Shown here: in pieces, positions 7,505-14,221 of the stretch
Layout: every line of letters starts with the position of its first letter
Numbering within the stretch: the stretch's first letter is position 1
Assembly (NCBI GenBank): GCA_002428205.1
Contig: DIUH01000172.1
Coordinates: forward strand, 8,672-22,892
From: Planctomycetaceae bacterium UBA6163
GTDB lineage: Bacteria > Planctomycetota > Planctomycetia > Pirellulales > Pirellulaceae
Direction: 5' to 3'
DNA: 14,221 nucleotides
Notes under the pieces: model-generated
The model's input: only the letters and a program-made list of their open reading frames with translations
Database searches by the model: none
Told to the model about the DNA's origin: nothing
Made by a program: the position numbers and the translations under genes

Positions 7505-8947
7505 ATGCCACCCACCGACTCGATATTGCTGGTCGATGACGATCTTTATCTCGCAGATTCAATGGGGCAGTGGTTGAGCGAACAGGGGTATTTGGTCGAA
7601 ATCGCTCACACGCTTGCCGCTGCAAAGTCAAAACTGAAACAAGCCTCGTTCGGTTTAATGCTGACCGATTTGCGGTTGGGCGAAGATGACGGATTCGAAC
7701 TGATCCAGCACGCTCGCCGGTTGCAACCGCAATGCAGCGTTCTGGTGATTACCGGCTATGCAACGCCCGAAACGGCAGTAGATGCGGTCCGGGCTGGCGC
7801 GTTTGATGTCTTGACCAAACCGCTGATCGACGAAGAGTTGCTGCTGGCGATTCATCGTGCCACCAGCCAGCGAAAAATGACCGAAGAGAACGAGCGACTG
7901 CGCCAGCAATTGGAAACGCGGTTGGGGATGGAAAACATCATCAGCCACGATTACCGGATGCATAAGATTTTCAAGGTGATCGATAGTGTCGCCGACGCCC
8001 GGGCATCGATCCTGATCACTGGCGAGAACGGTACCGGCAAATCGATGATCGCCCGGGCGATTCATAACCGCAGCCAACGTCGCAACGGGCCGTTTATCGA
8101 AGTCGCCTGTGGTGCGTTGCCCGACACATTGCTGGAGAGCGAATTGTTCGGCCATGTCGCTGGCGCGTTTACCGGTGCGGCGTCGGACCGACTGGGGAAG
8201 TTCGATCTGGCCGATGGCGGAACGCTTTTCTTGGACGAAATCGGTACCGCCACACCAGCCCTGCAAGTGAAATTATTGCGAGTTTTGCAAGAGTTTCAGT
8301 TTGAACCGCTGGGCGGAGTGAAAACGCGATCGGTTGATACTCGCGTGATCTTGGCGACCAACGAAGACTTGGCTGCAGCAGTCTCAGCGGGCAAGTTCCG
8401 CCAAGACTTGTTCTACCGAATCAACGTCATCGGGATCGAATTGCCGGCGCTGCGGCAGCGACCTGGCGATGTCCCATTGTTGGTCGATCATTTTCTGCGA
8501 GAGATCGTAAAAGCAGGTGGCCGTAAATCGGAAGGCTTTGATAGCCAAGCGATGAACCTGCTGCAGCGATACTCGTGGCCAGGAAACATTCGCCAGTTGG
8601 AAAATGTTGTCGAGCGGGCGGTGTTGCTGGGGCAGGGGCCTAAGCTGACGGTCGAAGATCTGCCGCCGGAACTATGGAATCCGCCACAGATGCGTGACAC
8701 AATGCCAGCTTCGACAAACGCAGCCTCCCCGGCAATGGAACAACCCGTCCAGTCGCATGGCACTCACTTGCGCGGCGCACTGGCTGAACCAGAACGTCAA
8801 ATCATTCTCAAGACGCTGCACGATCACCACTGGAATCGATCGGCGACGGCGGACAAGTTGGGGATCAATCGCACGACGTTGTACAAGAAAATGAAGCGTT
8901 TGGGGCTAGACGATCCTCGTCTGCAGTACGCCAATTCGGGCAAGTGA
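7505..8947 (+). CDS. NtrC-family response regulator, sigma-54-dependent transcription activator
   Basis: A 480-residue cytoplasmic two-component regulator that should activate RNA polymerase carrying sigma-54 after phosphorylation. The receiver domain (about 6-118) shows the acidic DDD (11-13), phospho-acceptor Asp55 in LTDLRLGEDDG, Thr83 and Lys105 (LTKP). The AAA+ domain has Walker A GENGTGKS (173-180), the sigma-54 contact loop GAFTGA (219-224), Walker B LFLDEIG (241-247) and arginines in FRQDLFYRIN. A Pro/Ala/Ser-rich linker (about 392-420) leads to a Fis-type helix-turn-helix (ATADKLGINRTTLYKKMKRL, 447-466). I chose ATG 7505 because the receiver fold begins right there (SILLVDDD); an open frame upstream to 7241 adds 88 residues with no domain character. 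No Shine-Dalgarno sequence is visible. No histidine kinase lies in the window. The MCE transport operon starts 153 bases downstream on the same strand, so co-expression is possible. Confidence 0.93.
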   Translation: MPPTDSILLVDDDLYLADSMGQWLSEQGYLVEIAHTLAAAKSKLKQASFGLMLTDLRLGEDDGFELIQHARRLQPQCSVLVITGYATPETAVDAVRAGAFDVLTKPLIDEELLLAIHRATSQRKMTEENERLRQQLETRLGMENIISHDYRMHKIFKVIDSVADARASILITGENGTGKSMIARAIHNRSQRRNGPFIEVACGALPDTLLESELFGHVAGAFTGAASDRLGKFDLADGGTLFLDEIGTATPALQVKLLRVLQEFQFEPLGGVKTRSVDTRVILATNEDLAAAVSAGKFRQDLFYRINVIGIELPALRQRPGDVPLLVDHFLREIVKAGGRKSEGFDSQAMNLLQRYSWPGNIRQLENVVERAVLLGQGPKLTVEDLPPELWNPPQMRDTMPASTNAASPAMEQPVQSHGTHLRGALAEPERQIILKTLHDHHWNRSATADKLGINRTTLYKKMKRLGLDDPRLQYANSGK

Positions 8948-9100
8948 CCGCAAGTTTGCCTTGAGCCGACGCCGGAACGCCCCGCCCAACCGTAAAAGTC
9001 AACTTAAGTTCCGCAACCAGAGCTGTCGATACAGTCTGACAGGTGGCCTCGCGTTTTCGTGGCCAAAGGATTCAATCCGTCGGACCGGACTTAAGCTGCG

Positions 9101-9967
9101 ATGGCCGGACTTACCTATCGGGACGATTTGCCGCTTGGCGAAAAACGCCCTGGTAAACTTTCGCACTGGGTGACCGATTGGGGCGGCATGGTGGTCGACG
9201 GCGTATCGACCGTCGGTGATATCACAATTTTTGCCTACCGGATGTTCGTTTGGATGTTCACGCGACGTCCAGCCAAGGGGACGCTGCTGACCAATTTCTA
9301 CCACGTCGGCGTGCTGAGCCTGCCCGTGGTGGCGCTGACCGGCACCTTCATCGGCATGGTACTAGCGGTCCAAAGCCATCGTCAGTTCGCGATGATCGGG
9401 ATGGAAAATCGCTTGGGCGCGGTGATCAATTCTTCGCTGGTGCGTGAACTGGGCCCGGTTTTAGCGGCCACGATGCTAGCCGGGCGAGTCGGCAGCGCGA
9501 TCGCTGCGGTGATCGGGACCATGCGGGTTACTGAGCAGATCGAAGCACTGACAACGATGGGGGCTGACCCGATTCATTATCTGGTCGTGCCACGTTTTCT
9601 GGCCTGCCTGTTGTTGATTCCTGCGCTGACGATTATGGCCGACTTCATGGGCATTGTCGGTGGGTATTTTTATAGTGTCATTGTGCTGGGGATCGACCAC
9701 GCGGCGTATCTGCAAAACAGCGCCGACTTTGTAACCGGTTATGACCTGTTTAGCGGGATCTTAAAAAGCTTTTTCTTTGGCGCGATCATCGCGATCGTCA
9801 GTTGTTATCGTGGATTTAACTGCCAAGCGGGTGCTGAAGGGGTAGGGCAGGCCGCGACGGCTGCATTCGTGATGTCGTTTGTCTTGATCTTGGGGGTCGA
9901 CCTAGTACTCAACATCCTGCTAGACGCTTTTTATTACGCGGTATGGGCACCGGAAACTTCGCTATGA
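9101..9967 (+). CDS. mlaE: MCE/Mla-type ABC transporter permease (MlaE family)
   Basis: The 288-residue inner-membrane permease of an MCE lipid transporter, which in the Mla system moves phospholipids between the inner membrane and the periplasmic shuttle or outer membrane. The family core is very clear: ELGPVLAATMLAGRVGSAIA (116-135), followed by AVIGTMRVTEQIEALTTMG (136-154). Hydrophobic segments lie around 68-92, 118-140, 160-198, 222-236 and 252-282. The N-terminal ~60 residues include an amphipathic stretch (FAYRMFVWMF) like the interfacial helix of MlaE. The ATG at 9101 has no obvious ribosome binding site. The stop codon overlaps the ATPase start in an ATGA, showing tight coupling. The name is by homology; the exact lipid and direction of transport are unknown. 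Confidence 0.92.
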   Translation: MAGLTYRDDLPLGEKRPGKLSHWVTDWGGMVVDGVSTVGDITIFAYRMFVWMFTRRPAKGTLLTNFYHVGVLSLPVVALTGTFIGMVLAVQSHRQFAMIGMENRLGAVINSSLVRELGPVLAATMLAGRVGSAIAAVIGTMRVTEQIEALTTMGADPIHYLVVPRFLACLLLIPALTIMADFMGIVGGYFYSVIVLGIDHAAYLQNSADFVTGYDLFSGILKSFFFGAIIAIVSCYRGFNCQAGAEGVGQAATAAFVMSFVLILGVDLVLNILLDAFYYAVWAPETSL

Positions 9968-10869
9968 CCCCAGACAAAGCTGAGGAGTTCGATTTCCAGA
10001 GCGTGCCGCTGGATCCTGACACATTGGACGATGTCGCCAAAGCAGATTGTCCGATTGTGGATGTCCGCGGGGTGACGGTCCGTTTTGAGTCGCAAACGAT
10101 TTTGAAAGAGATCGATCTGCAGATCCAGCGAGGACAAACGCTAGCGATCATCGGCGAAAGCGGATGCGGCAAAACTGTGTTGATGAAAACGATCGTCGGC
10201 CTGATACCGCCGAGCGAAGGCACGGTGATATTTGATGGACGCGATCTTGGGCGGATCAGCCAGCAGGAGATGACGCGCACCCGCCGCCGTTTCGGGTTTG
10301 TGTTTCAGAATGCGGCACTGTTTGACAGCATGAACATATTTGACAACGTCGCGTTCCCGATCCTGCAACATGAGAAGGCATCGGACAGTGAAATCGAAGG
10401 CCGTGTGATGGAAAAGCTGTCGGAAGTTGGTTTGCCACCGGAAGCGGCGATGAAGTTTCCGGCCGAAATTTCTGGCGGGATGCGAAAACGTGTCGGGCTG
10501 GCGCGTGCGTTGATCCTGCAGCCCGAATTGGTTGTGTATGACGAACCGACCACGGGACTCGATCCGATCATGAGCGACGTGATCAACGAGCTGATCTTGG
10601 CCACACGTCGTAACTACCCGGTCACCAGCGTGGTGGTGACGCACGACATGCGAACGGCGCGGAAGGTTGCCAACCGAGTGGTGATGTTGTACCCGCGGCG
10701 CAGGCTCCAGGCCGACCAATCGCAAATGTTGTTCGATGGATCGCCGAGCGACCTCGACCACGCAGACGATCGACGCGTTCGGCAGTTTGTGCGTGGTGAA
10801 GCGGGCGAACGAATCAATGAATTGATTAGAGAAACGGCTGCGATTTCGCAGTCAAATGCCGGAACTTGA
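9964..10869 (+). CDS. mlaF: MCE/Mla-type ABC transporter ATPase (MlaF family)
   Basis: A 301-residue cytoplasmic ATPase that powers the MCE transporter. All ABC motifs are intact: Walker A GESGCGKT (64-71), Q-loop FVFQNAALFDSM (112-123), signature ISGGMRKRVGLARA (169-182), Walker B LVVYDEPTTGLDP (189-201) and H-loop His227 in VVVTHDM. ISGGMRKRVGLARA and the AALFDSMNIFDNVAFP segment are typical of MlaF rather than of general importers. An extra ~30-residue N-terminal segment precedes the ABC fold. I chose ATG 9964, which gives the ATGA overlap with the permease stop; an in-frame ATG at 9943 would give a longer, less likely overlap. The C-terminal ~50 residues after the ABC core are Asp/Arg-rich and probably contact the permease or a partner. 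Confidence 0.93.
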   Translation: MTPDKAEEFDFQSVPLDPDTLDDVAKADCPIVDVRGVTVRFESQTILKEIDLQIQRGQTLAIIGESGCGKTVLMKTIVGLIPPSEGTVIFDGRDLGRISQQEMTRTRRRFGFVFQNAALFDSMNIFDNVAFPILQHEKASDSEIEGRVMEKLSEVGLPPEAAMKFPAEISGGMRKRVGLARALILQPELVVYDEPTTGLDPIMSDVINELILATRRNYPVTSVVVTHDMRTARKVANRVVMLYPRRRLQADQSQMLFDGSPSDLDHADDRRVRQFVRGEAGERINELIRETAAISQSNAGT

Positions 10870-10887
10870 CAGCCGGAAAATGAGGAA

Positions 10888-10893
10888 GGAGGG
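10888..10893 (+). promoter_or_regulatory. Strong ribosome binding site that sets the MCE gene start
   Basis: GGAGGG, within the purine run AGGAAGGAGGG (10883-10893), lies seven bases before ATG 10901. It is the best Shine-Dalgarno sequence in the window and decides for this start over an in-frame ATG at 10856, which would overlap the ATPase gene and add 15 polar residues ahead of the membrane anchor. Confidence 0.75.
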
Positions 10894-10900
10894 TTTGATC

Positions 10901-12154
10901 ATGGATGACACAAAACTGCGGTTCGGCGTCGGTGTACTGGTTCTGTCGGCAATCGGCGTCGGCGTGATCCTGACGTTCCTGTTCGGCGCGTTCCCAGCCG
11001 TGTTAGCAAGAACCTATGAGATCACCGTTGATATCGATTCGGCCGCCGGCATCAGCAATAACACTCCGGTGCTGAGGGACGGTGTACGAATCGGCCGCGT
11101 TTCAAAGATTCAACTTCGCCCTGAAGGCGGCGTGCAGCTGACGCTTGCGATCGATGCCGATCGCCAACTGACGCGCGCCTATGTCCCGAAAATAGGATCG
11201 ACGTCGCTGGTGACCGGCGATGCCAAGCTGGAGTTTCAAAAAGATTTGTCGGTGGCGCTCGAAAACCTTGATGGCCAAGCCCCGGTCGGACAGCAACCGG
11301 TGCCTCGCAATCTCCAGTGGGATCCGCCGGAGAAAGAGCTGCTAGAAACCTTTTATGCCGACGGCGACTACATCAAGTCCACCGATAAATCCGCCGATCC
11401 GATGGCCGCGATCGCCAGCCTTGAAGACGATATGCGCAGGACATTGACCTCGGTTCAAGACGCTGGCTTAGCGCTAAAAAATGCTGGGGAATCATTCAAC
11501 AAATTGACCGATTCGGTGCGCGGAATCGTCTCCGACAACGATAACAATTTCCGCGACATCGCTGGAAATGCCAACAAGGCGTTGATGGAGTTTCAAACGG
11601 CAATGTTTCGCATCAACGAAATCACCGGCGATCCGGAACTGCGCGCTCGATTGATCGAATCGCTCGACTCGCTACCCCGAGTGTTGAACGAAGCCGAACT
11701 GGCGCTCAGCAACACAAAAACGACGATGAAGAAGTTTGAAGAAGTCGGCCAAGCGGCTGAAACAGCGATGATCAACGCCGGCCAAACCCTCGGCACATTC
11801 GATCGGACACTCGGAAATATCGAACAGATTACTCGACCATTTGGCGAACGCAGCAACGAACTGGCCGATCAAGTGTTCAGCAGCCTCGCCAGCCTTGACG
11901 CGACCTTGCAACAACTCGGCCAATTCGGCGACATGGTCAACAGCAGCGATGGGAGTTTGCGACGCTTTATCGAGGATGACGAACTTTATTTCCAGGTCAA
12001 ACGAACGCTGGGTAACATCGAACAAGCAACGATGCGAATCCGTCCCATCTTGGACGACGTACGGATCTTTACCGACAAAGTCGCTCGTGACCCAAGCCAG
12101 ATAGGCGTCAAAGGTGCCCTCAGTGCGCGGCCTGGCGGGCTGGGATTGAAATAG
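10901..12154 (+). CDS. MCE-domain (MlaD-type) membrane-anchored lipid-transport protein with long helical tail
   Basis: A 417-residue periplasmic substrate-binding subunit of the MCE transporter. One N-terminal membrane helix (about 8-30, GVGVLVLSAIGVGVILTFLF) anchors it in the inner membrane. The MCE domain follows (about 37-113), with TYEITVDIDSAAGISNNTPV, RDGVRIGRVSKI and STSLVTGDAKLEF as its conserved strands. Residues ~165-395 are rich in Ala, Asn, Glu and Leu and read as long amphipathic helices, as in Mce and PqiB-type tails that can form a tunnel or bridge. The tail contains an exact 8-residue repeat, RTLGNIEQ, at 302-309 and 368-375. It ends in a basic, glycine-rich segment (GVKGALSARPGGLGLK). 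E. coli MlaD is about 183 residues, so the tail is a major addition. It is third in the operon, 31 bases after the ATPase. No MlaB, MlaC or MlaA homologue is present in the window. Confidence 0.9.
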   Translation: MDDTKLRFGVGVLVLSAIGVGVILTFLFGAFPAVLARTYEITVDIDSAAGISNNTPVLRDGVRIGRVSKIQLRPEGGVQLTLAIDADRQLTRAYVPKIGSTSLVTGDAKLEFQKDLSVALENLDGQAPVGQQPVPRNLQWDPPEKELLETFYADGDYIKSTDKSADPMAAIASLEDDMRRTLTSVQDAGLALKNAGESFNKLTDSVRGIVSDNDNNFRDIAGNANKALMEFQTAMFRINEITGDPELRARLIESLDSLPRVLNEAELALSNTKTTMKKFEEVGQAAETAMINAGQTLGTFDRTLGNIEQITRPFGERSNELADQVFSSLASLDATLQQLGQFGDMVNSSDGSLRRFIEDDELYFQVKRTLGNIEQATMRIRPILDDVRIFTDKVARDPSQIGVKGALSARPGGLGLK

Positions 12155-12293
12155 TCGCGATGGTCGCCAGCGAAACGAGGAAAACCGATGCCAGCTGTTT
12201 GGGAATGATCCAAAACGCCGGTGATAAGCAGGTCTGCACAAATAAGTCGCCATAAGACCGGTGAAGGCACCCGCCCGCGTCGCCCGCTAGGGT

Positions 12294-12358
12294 CCTCTCC
12301 GGCCCGAGAGGCCGACTCTCCCAAGAGAGAGTTTCGTAGTCGTTAAACCGATTTTTTT
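12294..12358. terminator. Two hairpins and a T-run between the converging MCE and PEGA genes
   Basis: CCTCTC (12294-12299) pairs with GAGAGG (12306-12311) around CGGCCC. ACTCTC (12315-12320) pairs with GAGAGT (12327-12332). A run of seven T follows at 12352-12358, about 20 bases beyond the second stem. The MCE gene ends at 12154 and the opposing PEGA gene ends at 12408, so a bidirectional terminator is expected here. The paired hairpins may also be a dispersed intergenic repeat. The distance from stem to T-run is too long for a textbook terminator. Confidence 0.4.
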
Positions 12359-12407
12359 CTACCGATGTGCTTAGCAGCGTACAACGGGCATTGAGTTGGA
12401 ACTACGA

Positions 12408-12884
12408 TTAACGCGGTGCCGTGACGACGCCGGCACGTGATTGGCTGCGAAGCTGGTCGGCCCGGCCCAGAACTTGTTCCGTCGGTTCAAGAACTTGAGG
12501 AACCAACTCAACGTCGATGATTCGCTCGTCACGAATTTCCCAGGGCCATAAAGACTCGGTGATAAAATCGAGCCCCGGATACTGGTACCATGGTGGATTG
12601 ATTCGTGTCTTAAGGGTCTCGGTTCGATAGCCGTCTTTTTCGACACGGATTTCGCGTGTCCCGTAGTAAACAAACGGCGATGCAGCCGGTGCTGTGCCGA
12701 TCAATTGATTATCGACCGAAACGGTCGCGCCAGGCGGATTGGTACGAACCGTCATTCGGCGACGAACGCATCCTGACGTTATGACCAGGACGCCCAAAAC
12801 CAAAACGGAAATCCAGCTAAGCCGTCGAAACAAACGGCAAGGATCGCGAAAAAACCGAATCGATAAAAATCTTCTCATGGACAT
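12408..12884 (-). CDS. PEGA-domain lipoprotein
   Basis: A 158-residue protein, probably anchored to a membrane on the periplasmic side. The N-terminus is basic (MSMRRFLSIRFFRDPCRLFRR) and followed by a hydrophobic stretch (ISVLVLGVLVI). It ends in TSGC, a near-lipobox with Cys39 as the likely lipidated residue, although the -3 position is Thr rather than Leu. The PEGA domain (about 44-90) shows MTVRTNPPGATVSVDNQLIG and then EIRVEKDGYRTET, the characteristic beta-sandwich repeat used as a surface or structural module. The remaining ~70 residues contain NPPWYQYPGLDFITESLWPW, aromatic and Pro-rich, which recurs in planctomycete PEGA lipoproteins as far as I recall. Start options are Met codons at 12884 and 12878; a TTG at 12902 is less likely. 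It is divergent from apbE with only 50 bases between them. Confidence 0.82.
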   Translation of the reverse strand: MSMRRFLSIRFFRDPCRLFRRLSWISVLVLGVLVITSGCVRRRMTVRTNPPGATVSVDNQLIGTAPAASPFVYYGTREIRVEKDGYRTETLKTRINPPWYQYPGLDFITESLWPWEIRDERIIDVELVPQVLEPTEQVLGRADQLRSQSRAGVVTAPR

Positions 12885-12934
12885 GCGGTTGGGTTTAAAC
12901 AATCGAACCGACCAATCGCCAGACGAAAATTCGC

Positions 12935-13918
12935 ATGAACGAACAAATCGTTACCGAAATCACACGTCGGGCGATGGCGACCGAGTTCGCCATCGTCTTG
13001 CCAGGCCAATCACCACGGGCCACCGAAGCAGCGGTCGATGCCTTGGACATGCTAGAAGCGATCGAATCAAAATTAACGATCTATCGCCCTGAGAGTGACA
13101 TCTCGCGAATTAACCAATCAGCCGGTATCGAGCCGGTTCGAGTCAGCGACGATGTCTATGACTTGCTAATTCATGCCGTTAACGTCAGCAAACAGACTGG
13201 TGGTGCGTTTGACATCACAGCGGGCCCGCTTGTCGAATGCTGGGGTTTTACAAAACGCCGCGGACAAAAGCCAACTGAACAACAGATCAACGAAGCGAAA
13301 CAGCGAGTCGGCTGGCACATGATCGAGTTTCAACGCGAAGCCAAAACGGTCTTCCTGAAACGCCCCGGCATGCAAATCAATCTGGGTGGAATCGGCAAGG
13401 GATACGCGATCGACAAAATGGCATGTCACCTTCAACAGAACGGCGTTACCCACTTCCTGATTCACGGCGGGAAAAGCACCATCTTGGTAGCCACAAATAA
13501 CGCCGGCGGTCCCGAAACCGTTGACACAGAGCCGTGGAGGATCGCGATTGAGCATCCGCACAGACCGGGCCGGCGCCTAGCCGAAATAGAAATCCGCAAC
13601 GGCGCGATCGCCACCAGTGGATCGGGCAAACAATTTTTCCACTACAAAGGACAACGGATCGGCCATGTCATCGACCCAAGGACAGGCCGACCCGCTGGTG
13701 ATGCGCTTTCGATCACCATCCAGTGTAAAAACGCGACGGATGCAGATGCCTACTCCACGGCATGCTTTGTTGACGGCGTCGGAGCAACCGAGGCATTGGT
13801 TCGTGGGAATCGCCAGCGAATAGGTCTTGGGGAAGACGCCGTCGGGCCAAGCTATGCCATTGCGGTCACTGAGTCGGCAGGCGGAAACCACGTCTTGGTT
13901 CAAGAAATCAGCGATTGA
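12935..13918 (+). CDS. apbE: FAD:protein FMN transferase (ApbE family)
   Basis: ApbE enzymes attach FMN from FAD covalently to Thr/Ser of target flavoproteins such as Nqr and Rnf subunits. The 327-residue protein has the family landmarks: MATEFAIVL near the N-terminus (14-22), SKLTIYRPESDISRIN (45-60), GGAFDITAGPLVECWGF (89-105), NLGGIGKGYAIDK (149-161), ATSGSGKQFF (226-235), HVIDPRTGRP (244-253) and the Mg-binding DADAYSTACFVDG (269-281). Two points are unusual. The usual N-x-GGD is HGGK (177-180). And there is no signal peptide or lipobox: the protein starts right at the catalytic domain, whereas most ApbE proteins are exported. It may act in the cytoplasm, or the true start may differ, although no longer frame with a signal is visible upstream. 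No flavoprotein substrate gene lies in the window. Confidence 0.9.
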   Translation: MNEQIVTEITRRAMATEFAIVLPGQSPRATEAAVDALDMLEAIESKLTIYRPESDISRINQSAGIEPVRVSDDVYDLLIHAVNVSKQTGGAFDITAGPLVECWGFTKRRGQKPTEQQINEAKQRVGWHMIEFQREAKTVFLKRPGMQINLGGIGKGYAIDKMACHLQQNGVTHFLIHGGKSTILVATNNAGGPETVDTEPWRIAIEHPHRPGRRLAEIEIRNGAIATSGSGKQFFHYKGQRIGHVIDPRTGRPAGDALSITIQCKNATDADAYSTACFVDGVGATEALVRGNRQRIGLGEDAVGPSYAIAVTESAGGNHVLVQEISD

Positions 13919-14221
13919 AAATCGATCTGGGTAAGCAGCAGCAGATAAACAGCGAGGCAAAATCGCTTGTCTAAGTGAAGTACGGGTTTCAGCGCCGCCA
14001 ATAGCCCACTCCGGCTCCGAGAGGCGGAATCTGCTAAAGGCATTGGCATTGGCATCTACACAAAACGCACGTTCACGCCGCGGATATGACCTGAATCCCG
14101 CGGGCTAGTCCTGCGGAAGTTTCCGGCTTCTTGCTACAAGAACGGATCGTGCCCGAACCCCTTGGCCGGCTGATTTGCCGAAGGCAGATCAGCCGGCCAA
14201 GGACACGCCTTTTGCTTTCTC
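13919..14221. other. 303-base terminal spacer with tandem and inverted repeats, no gene seen
   Basis: No convincing frame is present. The stretch holds three near-tandem copies of GGCATT (14039-14056, the third ending in C), two CCGCGG palindromes (14078-14083 and within 14097-14104), and a long hairpin at 14160-14202. It may contain the terminator of apbE or of a gene beyond the window edge. Confidence 0.5.
14155..14202. repeat. Near-perfect 20-bp palindrome carrying repeat copy 2
   Basis: The 15-base arm starting CCTTGGCCGG (14160-14174) pairs perfectly with 14188-14202. After one T.G position (14175/14187), TGCC (14176-14179) pairs with GGCA (14183-14186), leaving loop GAA. The stem is thus 20 positions with one wobble. 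The word at 14155-14170 is the same as at 5658-5672 plus one C. This fits a REP-like intergenic palindrome or a strong terminator; the bases after it are only weakly T-rich. Confidence 0.6.

Noticed and set aside
8758..8771. TGGCAC-N4-TTGC, resembling a sigma-54 promoter
   Set aside because: The spacing is one base short of the -24/-12 consensus and it lies inside the regulator's coding sequence, pointing to no nearby gene start.
8961..9173. 70-codon frame before the permease
   Set aside because: It overlaps the permease start in another frame, is basic and featureless, and has no supporting start signal.
9943..9963. Upstream ATG for the MCE ATPase
   Set aside because: It would extend the overlap with the permease to 25 bases; ATG 9964 gives the common ATGA coupling.

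Overview
The window looks like chromosomal DNA of a marine planctomycete of the Rhodopirellula/Pirellulaceae type. This is inferred from general character, not a database match: moderate GC, usually weak or absent Shine-Dalgarno sequences, long spacers full of hairpins, a signal-peptide/beta-barrel protein with no clear family, and a large NtrC-type regulator. Housekeeping and envelope genes are mixed in the way typical of that group. No rRNA, tRNA, CRISPR array, insertion sequence or phage gene was found.

Layout. (1) 1-882 is the C-terminal part of peptide chain release factor 3, cut by the window edge. (2) 977-2362 is a major facilitator transporter. (3) 2475-5467 is a tight cluster on the + strand: an archaeal/eukaryal-type prolyl-tRNA synthetase, then 6 bases later a D12-class adenine-specific DNA methyltransferase, then a possible 123-residue protein of unknown function whose TTG start overlaps the methylase stop. 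(4) 5468-6289 is an ~820-base stretch with no convincing gene but several short hairpins. (5) A secreted protein with a predicted beta-rich C-terminus (minus strand, 6290-7273) is divergent from an NtrC-type response regulator (7505-8947). (6) 9101-12154 is a three-gene MCE (Mla-like) lipid-transport operon: permease, ATPase and a membrane-anchored MCE protein with a long helical tail. (7) A PEGA-domain lipoprotein (minus strand, 12408-12884) is divergent from an ApbE-type flavin transferase (12935-13918). (8) The last ~300 bases hold no gene but contain a near-perfect 20-bp hairpin whose core also occurs near 5660.

How the genes relate. The clearest functional unit is the MCE operon. The ATPase start overlaps the permease stop (ATGA), and the MCE gene has the strongest ribosome binding site in the window. 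The products should form an inner-membrane complex moving lipids between the inner and outer membranes. The response regulator lies 153 bases upstream on the same strand and could be co-transcribed, but no sensor kinase is present. The least explained unit is the proS - DNA methyltransferase - small Cys-rich ORF cluster: the methylase has no recognisable restriction partner and may be a solitary or defence-related enzyme. I found no strong evidence for a wholly new system; the items most worth checking are this cluster and the two hairpin-rich spacers.
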